Below are positions 37,146 to 45,982 of a stretch of 64,000 bases of DNA, piece after piece. This DNA comes from Streptomyces naganishii JCM 4654 (GTDB taxonomy: Bacteria; Actinomycetota; Actinomycetes; Streptomycetales; Streptomycetaceae): the NCBI RefSeq assembly GCF_014650575.1, contig NZ_BMVF01000002.1, positions 434,001-498,000 of the forward strand, read 5' to 3'. Numbering within the stretch: position 1 is the stretch's first letter; every line of letters begins with the position of its first letter. The notes under the pieces were generated by a model. That model was not told the origin of the DNA, searched no databases, and was given only the letters and a program-made list of their open reading frames with translations. Both the position numbers and the translations under genes were made by a program.

Positions 37146-37694
37146 ATGAGCGACGTTCGCGGCGAGCTGCTGCAGCAGATCAAGGACAAGGCCGTGGTGC
37201 ACGGCAAGGTGACGCTGTCCTCGGGCAAGGAGGCCGACTACTACATCGACCTGCGCCGCATCACGCTGGACGGTGTGGCGGCCCCGCTGGTCGGTCAGGT
37301 CATGCTGGACCTGACGGCCGGCCTGGACTACGAGGCGGTCGGCGGCCTGACCCTCGGCGCCGACCCGGTGGCCACCGCGATGCTGCACGCCTCCGCCGCG
37401 CGCGGGAAGACGCTCGACGCGTTCGTCGTGCGCAAGGCCGGCAAGGCGCACGGCCTCCAGCGCCGTATCGAGGGCGCCGAGGTCGCGGGCCGCCGGGTGC
37501 TGGCCGTGGAGGACACCTCCACCACCGGCGGCTCGGTGCTGACCGCCGTCGAGGCGCTGCGCGAGGCCGGCGCGGAGGTCGTCGCGGTCGCCACGATCGT
37601 GGACCGGGCCACCGGCGCGGCCGAGGCGATCGCCGAACAGGCGGGCGTGCCCTACGTGTTCGCGTACTCGAAGGACGACCTGGGACTGGACTGA
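37146..37694 (+). CDS. pyrE: Orotate phosphoribosyltransferase
   Basis: 182 residues. FVVRKAGKAHGLQRRIEG is the catalytic loop with the Lys/Lys/His pattern of PyrE, and VLAVEDTSTTGGSVLTAVEAL is the PRPP-binding motif; ADYYIDLRRITLDG fits the N-terminus. It makes OMP from orotate and PRPP in pyrimidine synthesis. Separate from the other pyr genes, as usual in Streptomyces. Confidence 0.96.
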   Translation: MSDVRGELLQQIKDKAVVHGKVTLSSGKEADYYIDLRRITLDGVAAPLVGQVMLDLTAGLDYEAVGGLTLGADPVATAMLHASAARGKTLDAFVVRKAGKAHGLQRRIEGAEVAGRRVLAVEDTSTTGGSVLTAVEALREAGAEVVAVATIVDRATGAAEAIAEQAGVPYVFAYSKDDLGLD

Positions 37695-37805
37695 GCGCAC
37701 GGCCGTGTCCCGGCCGGGGCACGGTCACGGTCCGGCCGAAACCAGTGCCGTGGTCCGGCCGGGACCAGGGCTGTGGTCCGCTCGGGGGAGGCCGGTGCGG
37801 ACGGG

Positions 37806-37814
37806 TTATCCACA
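37806..37814 (+). promoter_or_regulatory. Single DnaA-box match
   Basis: TTATCCACA matches the classic DnaA box in the pyrE-fda spacer. There is only one copy, so it is not an origin; it may be a regulatory or titration site, or chance. Confidence 0.3.
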
Positions 37815-37936
37815 GGCTGGACAGGGTGGCCGAAGCATCGGGCCTCTTCTGCGAAGATGGGGCCGACGATGACGTCACTCCCTAGGTCAGGGCCGTAAGC
37901 ACGCAGACGCAACCCGCACATACAAGGAGCGGACAG

Positions 37937-38968
37937 ATGCCCATCGCAACCCCCGAGGTCTACAACGAGATGCTCGACCGGGCGAAGGCAGGCAAGTTCG
38001 CCTACCCGGCCATCAACGTGACCTCCTCGCAGACCCTGCACGCGGCGCTGCGCGGCTTCGCGGAGGCGGAGAGCGACGGCATCGTCCAGATCTCCACCGG
38101 TGGCGCCGAGTTCCTGGGCGGCCAGTACAGCAAGGACATGGTCACCGGCGCCGTGGCCCTGGCCGAGTTCGCGCACATCGTCGCGGAGAAGTACCCGGTC
38201 AACATCGCGCTGCACACGGACCACTGCCCGAAGGACAAGCTCGACGGGTACGTACGTCCGCTGATCGCGGTCTCCGAGGAGCGCGTGAAGGCGGGCCGCA
38301 ACCCGCTGTTCCAGTCCCACATGTGGGACGGCTCCGCCGAGACCCTGGCCGACAACCTGGAGATCGCCCAGGAGCTGCTGGCCCGCGCCGCCGCCGCGAA
38401 CATCATCCTCGAGGTGGAGATCACCCCCACCGGCGGTGAGGAGGACGGCGTCTCGCACGAGATCAACGACTCCCTCTACACCACGGTCGAGGACGCGATC
38501 CGCACCGCCGAGGCCCTGGGCCTGGGCGAGAAGGGCCGCTACCTGCTGGCCGCCTCCTTCGGCAACGTCCACGGCGTCTACAAGCCGGGCAACGTCGTGC
38601 TCCGCCCCGACCTGCTCAAGGAGCTCAACGAGGGCGTCGCCGCCAAGTACGGCCGTCCGGCCGACAGCAAGCCGTTCGACTTCGTCTTCCACGGCGGCTC
38701 CGGCTCCACGGAGGAGGAGATCCGCACGGCGCTGGAGAACGGCGTGGTGAAGATGAACATCGACACGGACACGCAGTACGCCTTCACGCGTCCCGTGGCC
38801 GACCACATGTTCAAGAACTACGACGGCGTGCTCAAGGTCGACGGCGAGGTCGGCTCCAAGAAGACCTACGACCCGCGCACCTGGGGCAAGCTCGCCGAGG
38901 CGTCGATGTCCCAGCGCGTCCTCCAGGCCTGCGGCCACCTCCGCTCGGCGGGCAACAAGCTGAAGTAA
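37937..38968 (+). CDS. fda: Fructose-bisphosphate aldolase, class II
   Basis: 343 residues. Zinc-binding motifs typical of class IIA: NIALHTDHCPKDKL, ILEVEITPTGGEEDGV, SFGNVHGVYKPGNVVL, VFHGGSGSTEEEI and VVKMNIDTDTQYAF. It cleaves fructose-1,6-bisphosphate in glycolysis and runs in reverse in gluconeogenesis. Ribosome-binding site AAGGAG 7 nt upstream of ATG 37937. Expressed from its own ~240-bp upstream region. Confidence 0.98.
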   Translation: MPIATPEVYNEMLDRAKAGKFAYPAINVTSSQTLHAALRGFAEAESDGIVQISTGGAEFLGGQYSKDMVTGAVALAEFAHIVAEKYPVNIALHTDHCPKDKLDGYVRPLIAVSEERVKAGRNPLFQSHMWDGSAETLADNLEIAQELLARAAAANIILEVEITPTGGEEDGVSHEINDSLYTTVEDAIRTAEALGLGEKGRYLLAASFGNVHGVYKPGNVVLRPDLLKELNEGVAAKYGRPADSKPFDFVFHGGSGSTEEEIRTALENGVVKMNIDTDTQYAFTRPVADHMFKNYDGVLKVDGEVGSKKTYDPRTWGKLAEASMSQRVLQACGHLRSAGNKLK

Positions 38969-39069
38969 CGAGCGGTACGCGTCACGCGACGCCCGTTGGG
39001 CGACACCCGTCACGCGACGTCCGCGAGCCGCCGGTGGCGGTCGTACCTTCCGGTGCGGCTGTCCACCGG

Positions 39070-39122
39070 CGGTCCGGCCGCCCCTCGGCGGTCCGGCCGC
39101 CCCTCGGCGGTCCGGCCGTCCG
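39070..39122. repeat. 19-bp tandem repeat, about 2.7 copies
   Basis: CGGTCCGGCCGCCCCTCGG starts at 39070 and 39089 with a partial third copy from 39108. Noncoding, upstream of the MFS gene. Confidence 0.85.
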
Positions 39123-39166
39123 CCCGCGGCCTGGCCCGTAGCCCGTCCGCGCGGGATGATCCGAGC

Positions 39167-40873
39167 ATGGCCGTCACCGCGCGGACGCGGCAGAACCCCG
39201 CCGTACGGATCTCCACGCCCACGGGCAGGTGGATCCTGCTCACCACCGTGCTCGGCTCCAGCATGGCCCTGCTGGACTCGACCGTCGTCAACGTCGCCCT
39301 GCCCCGCATCGGCCGCGACCTCGACGCGAGCCTCGCCGCCCTCCAGTGGACCGTCAACGCCTACCTGGTCACCCTGGCCGGCCTGATCCTCCTCGGCGGC
39401 ACCCTCGGCGACCGCTACGGCCGGCGGCGGATCTTCGTCATCGGCGTCTGCTGGTTCGCCGCCGCCTCCCTGCTCTGCGGCCTCGCACCCGACCCCACGG
39501 TCCTGATCGTCGCCCGTGCCCTGCAAGGGGTGGGCGGCGCCCTCCTCACCCCGGGCTCGCTCGCCCTCATCCAGGCGTCCTTCCACCCCGACGACCGGAG
39601 CAGGGCGGTGGGCCTGTGGTCCGGGTTCGGCGGCGTCGGCGCCGCCGTCGGGCCGTTCCTCGGCGGCTGGCTGGTGGACGGGCCCGGCTGGCGGTGGGTG
39701 TTCCTGCTCAACGTCCCGCTCGCGCTGCTGTGCGCGCCCATCGCCCTGCGTCACGTCCCCGAGTCGGCCGACGAGCGCGCCCACGGCCGCTTCGACGTGC
39801 TCGGCGGGGCCCTCGGCGCGCTCTCCCTCGCCCTGGTGACGTACGCCCTGATCGAGGCGGGCCACGACTCCGTGGCCGTCGCCCTGACCGGGACGGCCGG
39901 GCTGCTCGCCGCCGTCGCCTTCGTGTACGCCGAGCGGCGCCACCCGGACCCGATGCTGCCGCTGGACGTCTTCGCCTCGCGCCAGTTCACGGCCGTCAAC
40001 CTGGTCACGCTCTGCGTCTACGCGGCCTTCGGCGGCTTCTTCTTCCTCACCTCCCTCCAGCTCCAGGTGGTGGCCGGTTACTCGGCGCTCCAGGCGGGCA
40101 CCTCGCTCCTGCCGACGACCGTCCTCATGCTGCTGTTCTCGGCCCGCTCGGGCGCCCTCGCCGACCGCATCGGCCCGCGCCTGCCGCTCACCGTCGGCCC
40201 GCTGCTGTGCGCGGCCGCGATGCTCCTGATGCTGCGGGTGGGCGCGGGCGCCGACTACCTCACCGACGTCCTGCCGGCCGTGCTGGTCATGGGCGCCGGC
40301 ATGGTCACCCTGGTGGCCCCGCTGACCGCCACGGTCCTCGCCTCCGTGGACACCTCCCGCGCGGGCCTGGCCAGCGGCGTCAACAACGCCGCCGCCCGCG
40401 CCGCGGGCCTCGTCGCGGTGGCCGCGCTGCCGCTGCTGACCGGGATGGGCCCGGAGGCGTACCGCTCGCCGGACGCGTTCGACGCCGCCTTCCACAAGGC
40501 CATGCCGATCTGCGCGGGCGTCCTGGTGGCCGGCGCCCTCCTCGCCGTCACGACGGTGCGCCGCCCGGCCCCGGACTGCCGCCACCCCGAGTGCCGCACG
40601 CACGCCTGGACCACGGCACCCCCACTGGAATCCCGCGGCCGCCCCGAGCGCCCCGAGCCCTCCGGGCCCCGCGAGCCCTCCGGGCCCGGTCGGCGAGCGG
40701 GGGCCGTGCCGGGTGCGAAGGCCTCTCCCGGCGCGGGGCCGGAGGCGGTGCCTCCCCCGGACGGCGCCCCGCACGACCCCCGCCCCGACTCCCCGCCCGA
40801 CCCCCGCCCCGACGCCCCGCCCGCCCCCCGCCCCGGGGCCCCGCACGACCCCCCGGGCGATGCCGCAGACTGA
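39167..40873 (+). CDS. MFS drug exporter, DHA2 (14-TMS) family
   Basis: 568 residues. Motif A LGDRYGRRRIFV after segment 2; motif C-like GPFLGGWLVDGPGWRWVFLLNVPLAL in segment 5; MALLDSTVVNVALPRIGRDL is the motif D1 start of DHA2. About 14 membrane segments to ~480. The last ~80 residues are an unusual Pro/Asp/Arg tail (DPRPDSPPDPRPDAPP). Likely proton-driven export of drugs or metabolites; substrate unknown. No regulator gene is adjacent. ATG 39167 starts the coding-like part. Confidence 0.88.
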   Translation: MAVTARTRQNPAVRISTPTGRWILLTTVLGSSMALLDSTVVNVALPRIGRDLDASLAALQWTVNAYLVTLAGLILLGGTLGDRYGRRRIFVIGVCWFAAASLLCGLAPDPTVLIVARALQGVGGALLTPGSLALIQASFHPDDRSRAVGLWSGFGGVGAAVGPFLGGWLVDGPGWRWVFLLNVPLALLCAPIALRHVPESADERAHGRFDVLGGALGALSLALVTYALIEAGHDSVAVALTGTAGLLAAVAFVYAERRHPDPMLPLDVFASRQFTAVNLVTLCVYAAFGGFFFLTSLQLQVVAGYSALQAGTSLLPTTVLMLLFSARSGALADRIGPRLPLTVGPLLCAAAMLLMLRVGAGADYLTDVLPAVLVMGAGMVTLVAPLTATVLASVDTSRAGLASGVNNAAARAAGLVAVAALPLLTGMGPEAYRSPDAFDAAFHKAMPICAGVLVAGALLAVTTVRRPAPDCRHPECRTHAWTTAPPLESRGRPERPEPSGPREPSGPGRRAGAVPGAKASPGAGPEAVPPPDGAPHDPRPDSPPDPRPDAPPAPRPGAPHDPPGDAAD

Positions 40874-40877
40874 GGGC

Positions 40878-41291
40878 ATGAGCATTCACGAGAACCTCCT
40901 GGGCGGCCCGCCCCCCACCCACCTCCCCGACGACCCCGGGCCCCGCGAGCTGCTCGCCAAGGGCACCCCGCCCGCCGAGGTCGCCGCGCGGTACCCGGCG
41001 TCCTCGCTGGCCTGGGCGCAGCTGGCCGACGACGCCTTCGAGCGGGGCGCGGCCGTCGAGTCGTACGCCTACGCCCGTACGGGCTACCACCGGGGCCTGG
41101 ACGCCCTGCGCCGCAACGGCTGGAAGGGCCACGGCCCCGTCCCCTGGGAGCACGAGCCGAACCGCGGCTTCCTGCGCGCGCTGCACGCCCTCGCCCGCGC
41201 CGCCGGCGCGATCGGTGAGCAGGAGGAGTACGAGCGCTGCACGCAGTTCCTGAAGGACTCCTCCCAGACGGCGGCGCAGACCCTCGGCTGA
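40878..41291 (+). CDS. DUF3151 family protein
   Basis: 137 residues: MSIHENLLGGPPPTHLPDDP, ASSLAWAQLADDAFERGAAVESYAYARTGYHRGLDALRRNGWKG, NRGFLRALHALARAAGAIGE. A compact helical actinobacterial family of unknown function, usually next to fda in Streptomyces as I recall. It starts 4 bp after the MFS stop. A terminator follows. Confidence 0.86.
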   Translation: MSIHENLLGGPPPTHLPDDPGPRELLAKGTPPAEVAARYPASSLAWAQLADDAFERGAAVESYAYARTGYHRGLDALRRNGWKGHGPVPWEHEPNRGFLRALHALARAAGAIGEQEEYERCTQFLKDSSQTAAQTLG

Positions 41292-41311
41292 GCCGCACAC
41301 CGTTCGCCGGT

Positions 41312-41335
41312 GCCCGCCCGCGCGACCGGGCGGGC
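41312..41335 (+). terminator. Terminator after DUF3151
   Basis: GCCCGCCCG pairs with CGGGCGGGC around the loop CGCGAC, then CTTG. Confidence 0.75.
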
Positions 41336-41440
41336 CTTGCGATCTGCGCCCCTGATGCGCAGGATGCCGGTGGGGACCGGGGCCCCCGTGCCGGCATCGG
41401 CAGGGGCGGACCGCTACCCGGAGTACAACAGGAGACAGCG

Positions 41441-42334
41441 ATGTCCCAACAGGCTCACTCCACCCCTCGGCCCACGAAGGACGCGCAGTCCGCGCGACCC
41501 GTGCAGCCCGCCGAGGAATCTGAGCCCGAGACCCCGCATCTCGACTTCGAAGGCACCACGCCCTACGAGGACTACGTCAAGGCGGACGTGCTCACCCACC
41601 TCCAGCACACCCTCTCCGACGACCCCGGAGAGATGGTCTTCCTGGTCACCACCCAGGTGATGGAGCTGTGGTTCACCGTCATCGTCCACGAGTGGGAGAC
41701 CGCGGCCCGCGCCCTGCGCTCGGACGACGTGCCGACGGCGATCGCCGCGCTGAAGCGTTCCGTGCGGGAGCTGGAGGCGCTGAACGCCTCCTGGAGGCCG
41801 CTCGGCCAGCTCACGCCGGCCCAGTTCAACAGCTACCGCGGCGCCCTCGGCGAGGGCTCCGGCTTCCAGTCGGCGATGTACCGCCGCATGGAGTTCCTGC
41901 TCGGCGAGAAGTCCGCCTCCATGCTCGTCCCGCACCGCGGCGCCCCGCGCGTCCACTCCGAGCTGGAGAAGGCCCTGCACGACCCCAGCCTCTACGACGA
42001 GGTGCTGCGGCTGCTCGCCCGGCGCGGGCACGCCGTACCGGACGCCGTACTGCAGCGTGACGTGTCCCTGCGCTACGAGCCCTCCGAGGCGGTGGAGGCC
42101 GTCTGGACCGACCTCTACTCCGGTGACGAGGACGACGAACTCGCGCGGCTGGGCGAGGCGTTGACGGACGTGGCCGAACTCGTGTGGCGCTGGCGCAACG
42201 ACCACCTGGTCGCCACCCGCCGCGCCATGGGCGCCAAGGCCGGCACCGGCGGCTCGGCCGGAGTGGCCTGGCTGGAGAAGCGCGCGCAGAAGAACGTCTT
42301 CCCCGAGCTGTGGACGGCGAGGTCCCATGTCTGA
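41441..42334 (+). CDS. kynA: Tryptophan 2,3-dioxygenase
   Basis: 297 residues. TTPYEDYVKADVLTHLQ, EMVFLVTTQVMELWFTVIVHEWE (substrate/heme pocket), FNSYRGALGEGSGFQSAMYRRMEFLLGEKS (family signature) and WRWRNDHLVATRRAMGAKAGTGGSAGVAWL with the C-terminal heme His region. It opens the indole ring of Trp to N-formylkynurenine. ATG 41441 with AGGAGA upstream. It overlaps kynU by 8 bp and starts a catabolic operon. Confidence 0.95.
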   Translation: MSQQAHSTPRPTKDAQSARPVQPAEESEPETPHLDFEGTTPYEDYVKADVLTHLQHTLSDDPGEMVFLVTTQVMELWFTVIVHEWETAARALRSDDVPTAIAALKRSVRELEALNASWRPLGQLTPAQFNSYRGALGEGSGFQSAMYRRMEFLLGEKSASMLVPHRGAPRVHSELEKALHDPSLYDEVLRLLARRGHAVPDAVLQRDVSLRYEPSEAVEAVWTDLYSGDEDDELARLGEALTDVAELVWRWRNDHLVATRRAMGAKAGTGGSAGVAWLEKRAQKNVFPELWTARSHV

Positions 42335-43643
42335 CCTCGACACGAAGGCGCGCGAGCTGGACTCGGCGGACGAACTGGCGCCGCTGCGCGACCGGTTCGT
42401 CCTGGACGAGACCGTCTACCTCGACGGCAACTCCCTGGGCGCCCTCCCGGCGAACGTCCCCGACCGCCTCGCCGACGTCATCCGGCGCCAGTGGGGCGAG
42501 CTGCGCATCCGCTCCTGGGAGGAGAGCGGCTGGTGGACCGCGCCGGAGCGGATCGGCGACCGGATCGCGCCCCTGGTCGGCGCGGCGCCGGGCCAGATCG
42601 TGGTGGGCGACTCCACCAGCGTGAACGTGTTCAAGGCGCTGGTGGCGGCGGTACGCATGGCTCGTGCGGACGACGGTGACCGTACGGGCGACGGTGTCCG
42701 TGCGGGGGATGACGTCGGTACCGGCGAGGGCGTCCGTGCGGGCGATGACGTCGGTACCGACGAGGGCGTCCGTGCCGGCGAGGGGGCGGGCGGTACGCGT
42801 GGCCGGGACGAGATCCTGGTCGACGCGACCACCTTCCCCACGGACGGCTACATCGCGCGGTCCGCCGCCCGCATGACCGGCTGCACGCTGCGCCCGGTGG
42901 CGCCCGCCGAGGTCCCCGGCGCGCTGTCGGCCCGCACCGCCGCCGTCCTGCTCAACCACGTCGACTACCGCACCGGCCGCCTGCACGACCTGCCGTCCCT
43001 CACGGCCGCCGTGCACGCCGCGGGCGCGTACGCCGTCTGGGACCTGTGCCACAGCGCGGGCGCCCTGCCGGTGGGCGTGGACGAGCACGGCGTCGATCTC
43101 GCGGTCGGCTGCACCTACAAGTACCTGAACGGCGGCCCCGGTTCACCGGCGTACCTCTATGTGCGCCGCGAACTCCAGGACCGCTTCGACTCCCCGCTGC
43201 CCGGCTGGACCTCCCACGCCGAACCCTTCGGGATGCGCCCGGACTTCGAACCGGCCCCGGGCGCGCTGCGCGGACGCGTGGGCACGCCCGACATCCTCTC
43301 CATGCTCGCCCTGGAGGCGGCGCTGGAGGTCTGGGACGGCGTGCCGGTCGAGGCGGTGCGGGCCAAGTCGCTGGCGCTGACGGACTTCTTCCTGGAGTGC
43401 GTCGGCGCGTACGTCCCCGACGGGCGCCTGACCTCCCTGACCCCCGTGTCCCACGAGGAGCGCGGGAGCCAGGTCGCCCTGCGGTGCGCGGACGCGGGCG
43501 AGGTGATGAAACGGCTGATCGAGCGGGGCGTGGTCGGCGACTTCCGGCACCCGGACGTGCTGCGCTTCGGCTTCACCCCGCTGTACGTCGGCTTCGCGGA
43601 CGTGGAGCGGGCGGCCCGGGTGCTGGCGGAGGTTCTGGGCTAG
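42327..43643 (+). CDS. kynU: Kynureninase with internal repeat insertion
   Basis: 438 residues. FVLDETVYLDGNSLGALPANVPDRL, GDSTSVNVFKALVAAV, ILVDATTFPTDGYIA, WDLCHSAGALPVGVDEHGVDLAVGCTYKYLNGGPGSPAYLYV (PLP Lys in TYKY), and a C-terminal domain ending ERAARVLAEVLG. It cleaves kynurenine to anthranilate and alanine. An insertion of about 38 residues (~113-150) consists of 12-residue repeats (GVRAGDDVGTGE). ATG lies inside the kynA stop region (8-bp overlap). Confidence 0.94.
   Translation: MSDLDTKARELDSADELAPLRDRFVLDETVYLDGNSLGALPANVPDRLADVIRRQWGELRIRSWEESGWWTAPERIGDRIAPLVGAAPGQIVVGDSTSVNVFKALVAAVRMARADDGDRTGDGVRAGDDVGTGEGVRAGDDVGTDEGVRAGEGAGGTRGRDEILVDATTFPTDGYIARSAARMTGCTLRPVAPAEVPGALSARTAAVLLNHVDYRTGRLHDLPSLTAAVHAAGAYAVWDLCHSAGALPVGVDEHGVDLAVGCTYKYLNGGPGSPAYLYVRRELQDRFDSPLPGWTSHAEPFGMRPDFEPAPGALRGRVGTPDILSMLALEAALEVWDGVPVEAVRAKSLALTDFFLECVGAYVPDGRLTSLTPVSHEERGSQVALRCADAGEVMKRLIERGVVGDFRHPDVLRFGFTPLYVGFADVERAARVLAEVLG
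42693..42785 (+). repeat. 36-bp in-frame tandem repeat inside kynU
   Basis: Units at 42693-42728, 42729-42764 and a partial third at 42765-42785. They encode GVRAGDDVGTGE, GVRAGDDVGTDE and GVRAGEG. The unit length is a multiple of three, so copy changes keep the frame. Confidence 0.92.
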
Positions 43644-43791
43644 CCGGGGCGCGGGCGGGGCGGGGCGGTCCGGGTTCACCGAGCGTGACATCCGCGTGTA
43701 GGCGCACGTCGTGGCCCTGATACCGTCCCCGCCAACCGCGGAACCCAACTCCTGGTCCGCCAATTCCGCACTTTCGCTGAGAGGTTGGAGC

Positions 43792-44697
43792 ATGCCGGAC
43801 GCCGCCGCACCCAGGGACGCCGCCGCCGCGGAGGAGGAGTCGGCCTTCTCGCACGCGCCCGTCGAGCCCGACAGCACGGCGGCGTACGGCGATCACCCCG
43901 ACCAGGTGATCGACTTCTACGCCCCGCGCGACCCGGACGCCCCGGTGCCCGGGTCGCAGGCCGCCCCGCTCGTGGTGGTCCTGCACGGCGGCGCGTGGCG
44001 GGCCCCCTACGACCGCCGTCACATCACGCCCTTCGCGGACTTCCTCGCCCGCCGCGGCTTCGCCGTGGCCAACGTGGAGTACCGGCGGGGCGCTCCCGGT
44101 GCTCCGGAGGGCGGGGCCGGGGCCGGCGGTCCGGTCGCGGGGCGGTGGCCGGACACCTTCGACGACGTGGCGGCCGCGCTCGACGCCCTGCCTGACCTGG
44201 TGCGGCAGGCGCTCCCGCAGGCCGACGCCCGGCGCACGGTGGTCACCGGTCACTCGGCGGGCGGCCACCTGGCCCTGTGGGCGGCGGCCCGGCACGTCCT
44301 CCCGGCGGACGCGCCCTGGCGCACGGACCGCCCGGCGCCGCTGCGGGGCGTGGTCGCGCTCGCCCCGATCGCGGACTTCACGGTCGCCGGGAAACTGGAC
44401 GTGTGCGGCGGTGCGGCGCAGCAACTGCTCGGCGGCGAGCGGAAGTTCCTGGAACGGCAGCCGTACGCCGACCCGTCCCTGCTGCTGCCGACCGGCATCG
44501 CCACGACCCTCGTCCAGGGTCGTACGGACGTGGTCGTACCGCAGGCCGTCGCCGAGTCGTACGCGGAGGCGGCGGCGAAGGCCGGCGAGGTGGTGGGCCT
44601 CACCCTTCTGGGGGAGGTAGGACACTTCCCGCTGATCGACCCGGCGGCGGACGCCTGCGCGGTGGTGGCGGAGGAGATCGCACAACTGGCCTGGTGA
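43792..44697 (+). CDS. Alpha/beta hydrolase, kynurenine formamidase-like
   Basis: 301 residues. HGGAWR oxyanion motif (VVVLHGGAWRAPYDRRHITP), nucleophile elbow VVTGHSAGGHLALWAA, acid in QGRTDVVVP, His in LLGEVGHFPLIDP, the esterase/HSL-like arylformamidase layout. By position after kynA and kynU it likely hydrolyses N-formylkynurenine to kynurenine (the missing middle step). It starts about 150 bp after kynU; ATG 43792 is the first start with an upstream GAGAGG/GGAG. Confidence 0.8.
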   Translation: MPDAAAPRDAAAAEEESAFSHAPVEPDSTAAYGDHPDQVIDFYAPRDPDAPVPGSQAAPLVVVLHGGAWRAPYDRRHITPFADFLARRGFAVANVEYRRGAPGAPEGGAGAGGPVAGRWPDTFDDVAAALDALPDLVRQALPQADARRTVVTGHSAGGHLALWAAARHVLPADAPWRTDRPAPLRGVVALAPIADFTVAGKLDVCGGAAQQLLGGERKFLERQPYADPSLLLPTGIATTLVQGRTDVVVPQAVAESYAEAAAKAGEVVGLTLLGEVGHFPLIDPAADACAVVAEEIAQLAW

Positions 44698-44772
44698 GAG
44701 CCGCTTCCGGGCGCTCGCCCCGGAGCCGGAGGGATGCCGGGGAGTGCCCCTGCCGCGGCCACCCGGTCATAC

Positions 44773-44788
44773 CCGTAGTACCTGAGAG
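44773..44788 (+). promoter_or_regulatory. CCGTAGTACCTGAGAG element, copy 1
   Basis: CCGTAGTACCTGAGAG is identical to 47282-47297. From its start to a candidate -10 box (TAATTT, 44841-44846) is 68 bp, the same as for copy 2. In this copy CTACGG follows directly, so CCGTAG...CTACGG also forms an inverted repeat. Likely a binding site of the response regulator encoded at 48724-49398. Confidence 0.55.
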
Positions 44789-44840
44789 CTACGGCCGGGA
44801 ACGGCTCTCCGGCGGGACGCGGGCGACAGCCCCCGCTCCG

Positions 44841-44846
44841 TAATTT
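44841..44846 (+). promoter_or_regulatory. Candidate -10 box of the hydrolase/acyltransferase operon
   Basis: TAATTT, followed after 7 nt by a GTG at 44854. That GTG is not in the hydrolase frame, so transcription probably starts near it and leaves a ~43-nt leader before ATG 44897. Confidence 0.4.
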
Positions 44847-44896
44847 CCCTTCCGTGACGACCCGATGGGCGGGCGGCACGGAGGGGGTGACGAGCG

Positions 44897-45982
44897 ATGG
44901 GGCTCGAACGGACGGCTCCGGACACGGGCCTCGGACTCACGGCTCCGGACACGAGGGACACCGGTTACACCGGGGACACCAGGACCGGGGAGGGCGCGGG
45001 GGACCCGGCCCACAAGCCGCCGCACCGGGATCGCCGTTGGGGCAGGGTGCTGCTCGCCGTGCTCGTCGCCGCCGCCGTGGTGGTGCCCCTGTCGGCCGCG
45101 GCCCGCCCGCGGATACCGGCTCCGGCCCCGGTGGTACTCCCCCCGCTCACCCGCGCCACGCTGAACGCGGCCTACGCCGCGAACCGCGCCGACGCCGCCG
45201 AGGCGTCCCGCATGGCCGAGGCGCACGGCGACACGGCACGCGCGGCGGTGGACGGTTCGCTGGCGGCCCCCGGCCGCCAACTGCTCGCCTTCGACGGCCG
45301 GGGCTCCGGACGCGTGACGGAGGTCGACGGCGACCTCGCGCACGCCGACCGTGTGGCGGTCCTGGTCCCGGGCTCCGACACCTCCCTGGACACCTACGGC
45401 CGTTTCCGGCGGACCGCGAGGGCACTTTCCCGGGAACTCGACCGCCAGGCCCCGGCCGGCACCCGCACGGCGGTCGTCTCCTGGCTCGGCTACGAGACAC
45501 CGGGCACCGTCAGCGCCACCGTCCTCACCACGGGCCGCGCCGAACAGGCGGCCCCGCATCTGCGTGACCTGGTGCGGGAGTTGCGCGCCGTGGTGGGCGA
45601 GCGCCCGCACCTGACGCTGGTGTGCCACTCGTACGGCTCGGTGGTGTGCGGCCGCGCCGCCAACGGCCTGGACGTCTGCGACATCGCCCTGATCGGCAGT
45701 CCGGGCACGGGCGCCGGCTCCGTGGCCGAACTGCGCACAGCGGCCCGCGTATGGGCGGCCCGGGGCGGCGACGACTGGGTGGCGGACGTGCCGCACGTCC
45801 ACGCCGACCTCCTCGGCACGACCGTCGGCTTCGGCACCGACCCGATGGACCCGGCGTTCGGCGCCCGCCGCTTCAGTGCCGGCAAGGGCGGCCACAGCGA
45901 CTACTTCGCCCCCGGCTCCCCCTCCCTGACCAACCTGGCCCGGATCGTCCTGGGCGCCCCGAGCGAGGTGCGAGGTGACTGA
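44897..45982 (+). CDS. Membrane-anchored alpha/beta hydrolase, DUF1023 family
   Basis: 361 residues. Hydrophilic N-terminus (~50), one membrane segment (RVLLAVLVAAAVVVPLSAAA), then an extracytoplasmic hydrolase: VAVLVPGSDTSLDTYGRFRRTARALSREL, AVVSWLGYETPG, LVCHSYGSVVCGRAA (Ser nucleophile in HSYGS), GHSDYFAPGSPSL (His). An in-frame TGA at 44888 excludes any earlier start, so ATG 44897 is secure. Substrate unknown. It overlaps the acyltransferase gene by 8 bp. Confidence 0.82.
   Translation: MGLERTAPDTGLGLTAPDTRDTGYTGDTRTGEGAGDPAHKPPHRDRRWGRVLLAVLVAAAVVVPLSAAARPRIPAPAPVVLPPLTRATLNAAYAANRADAAEASRMAEAHGDTARAAVDGSLAAPGRQLLAFDGRGSGRVTEVDGDLAHADRVAVLVPGSDTSLDTYGRFRRTARALSRELDRQAPAGTRTAVVSWLGYETPGTVSATVLTTGRAEQAAPHLRDLVRELRAVVGERPHLTLVCHSYGSVVCGRAANGLDVCDIALIGSPGTGAGSVAELRTAARVWAARGGDDWVADVPHVHADLLGTTVGFGTDPMDPAFGARRFSAGKGGHSDYFAPGSPSLTNLARIVLGAPSEVRGD

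Noticed and set aside
37652..40885. A 1077-residue minus-strand frame
   Set aside because: Runs antisense through fda and the MFS gene, both of which have clear motifs and ribosome-binding sites; a shadow.
44854..45567. GTG at 44854 opening a 237-residue frame just after a -10 box
   Set aside because: Arg/Gly-rich composition and in the wrong frame for the hydrolase; more likely the transcription start of a short leader.
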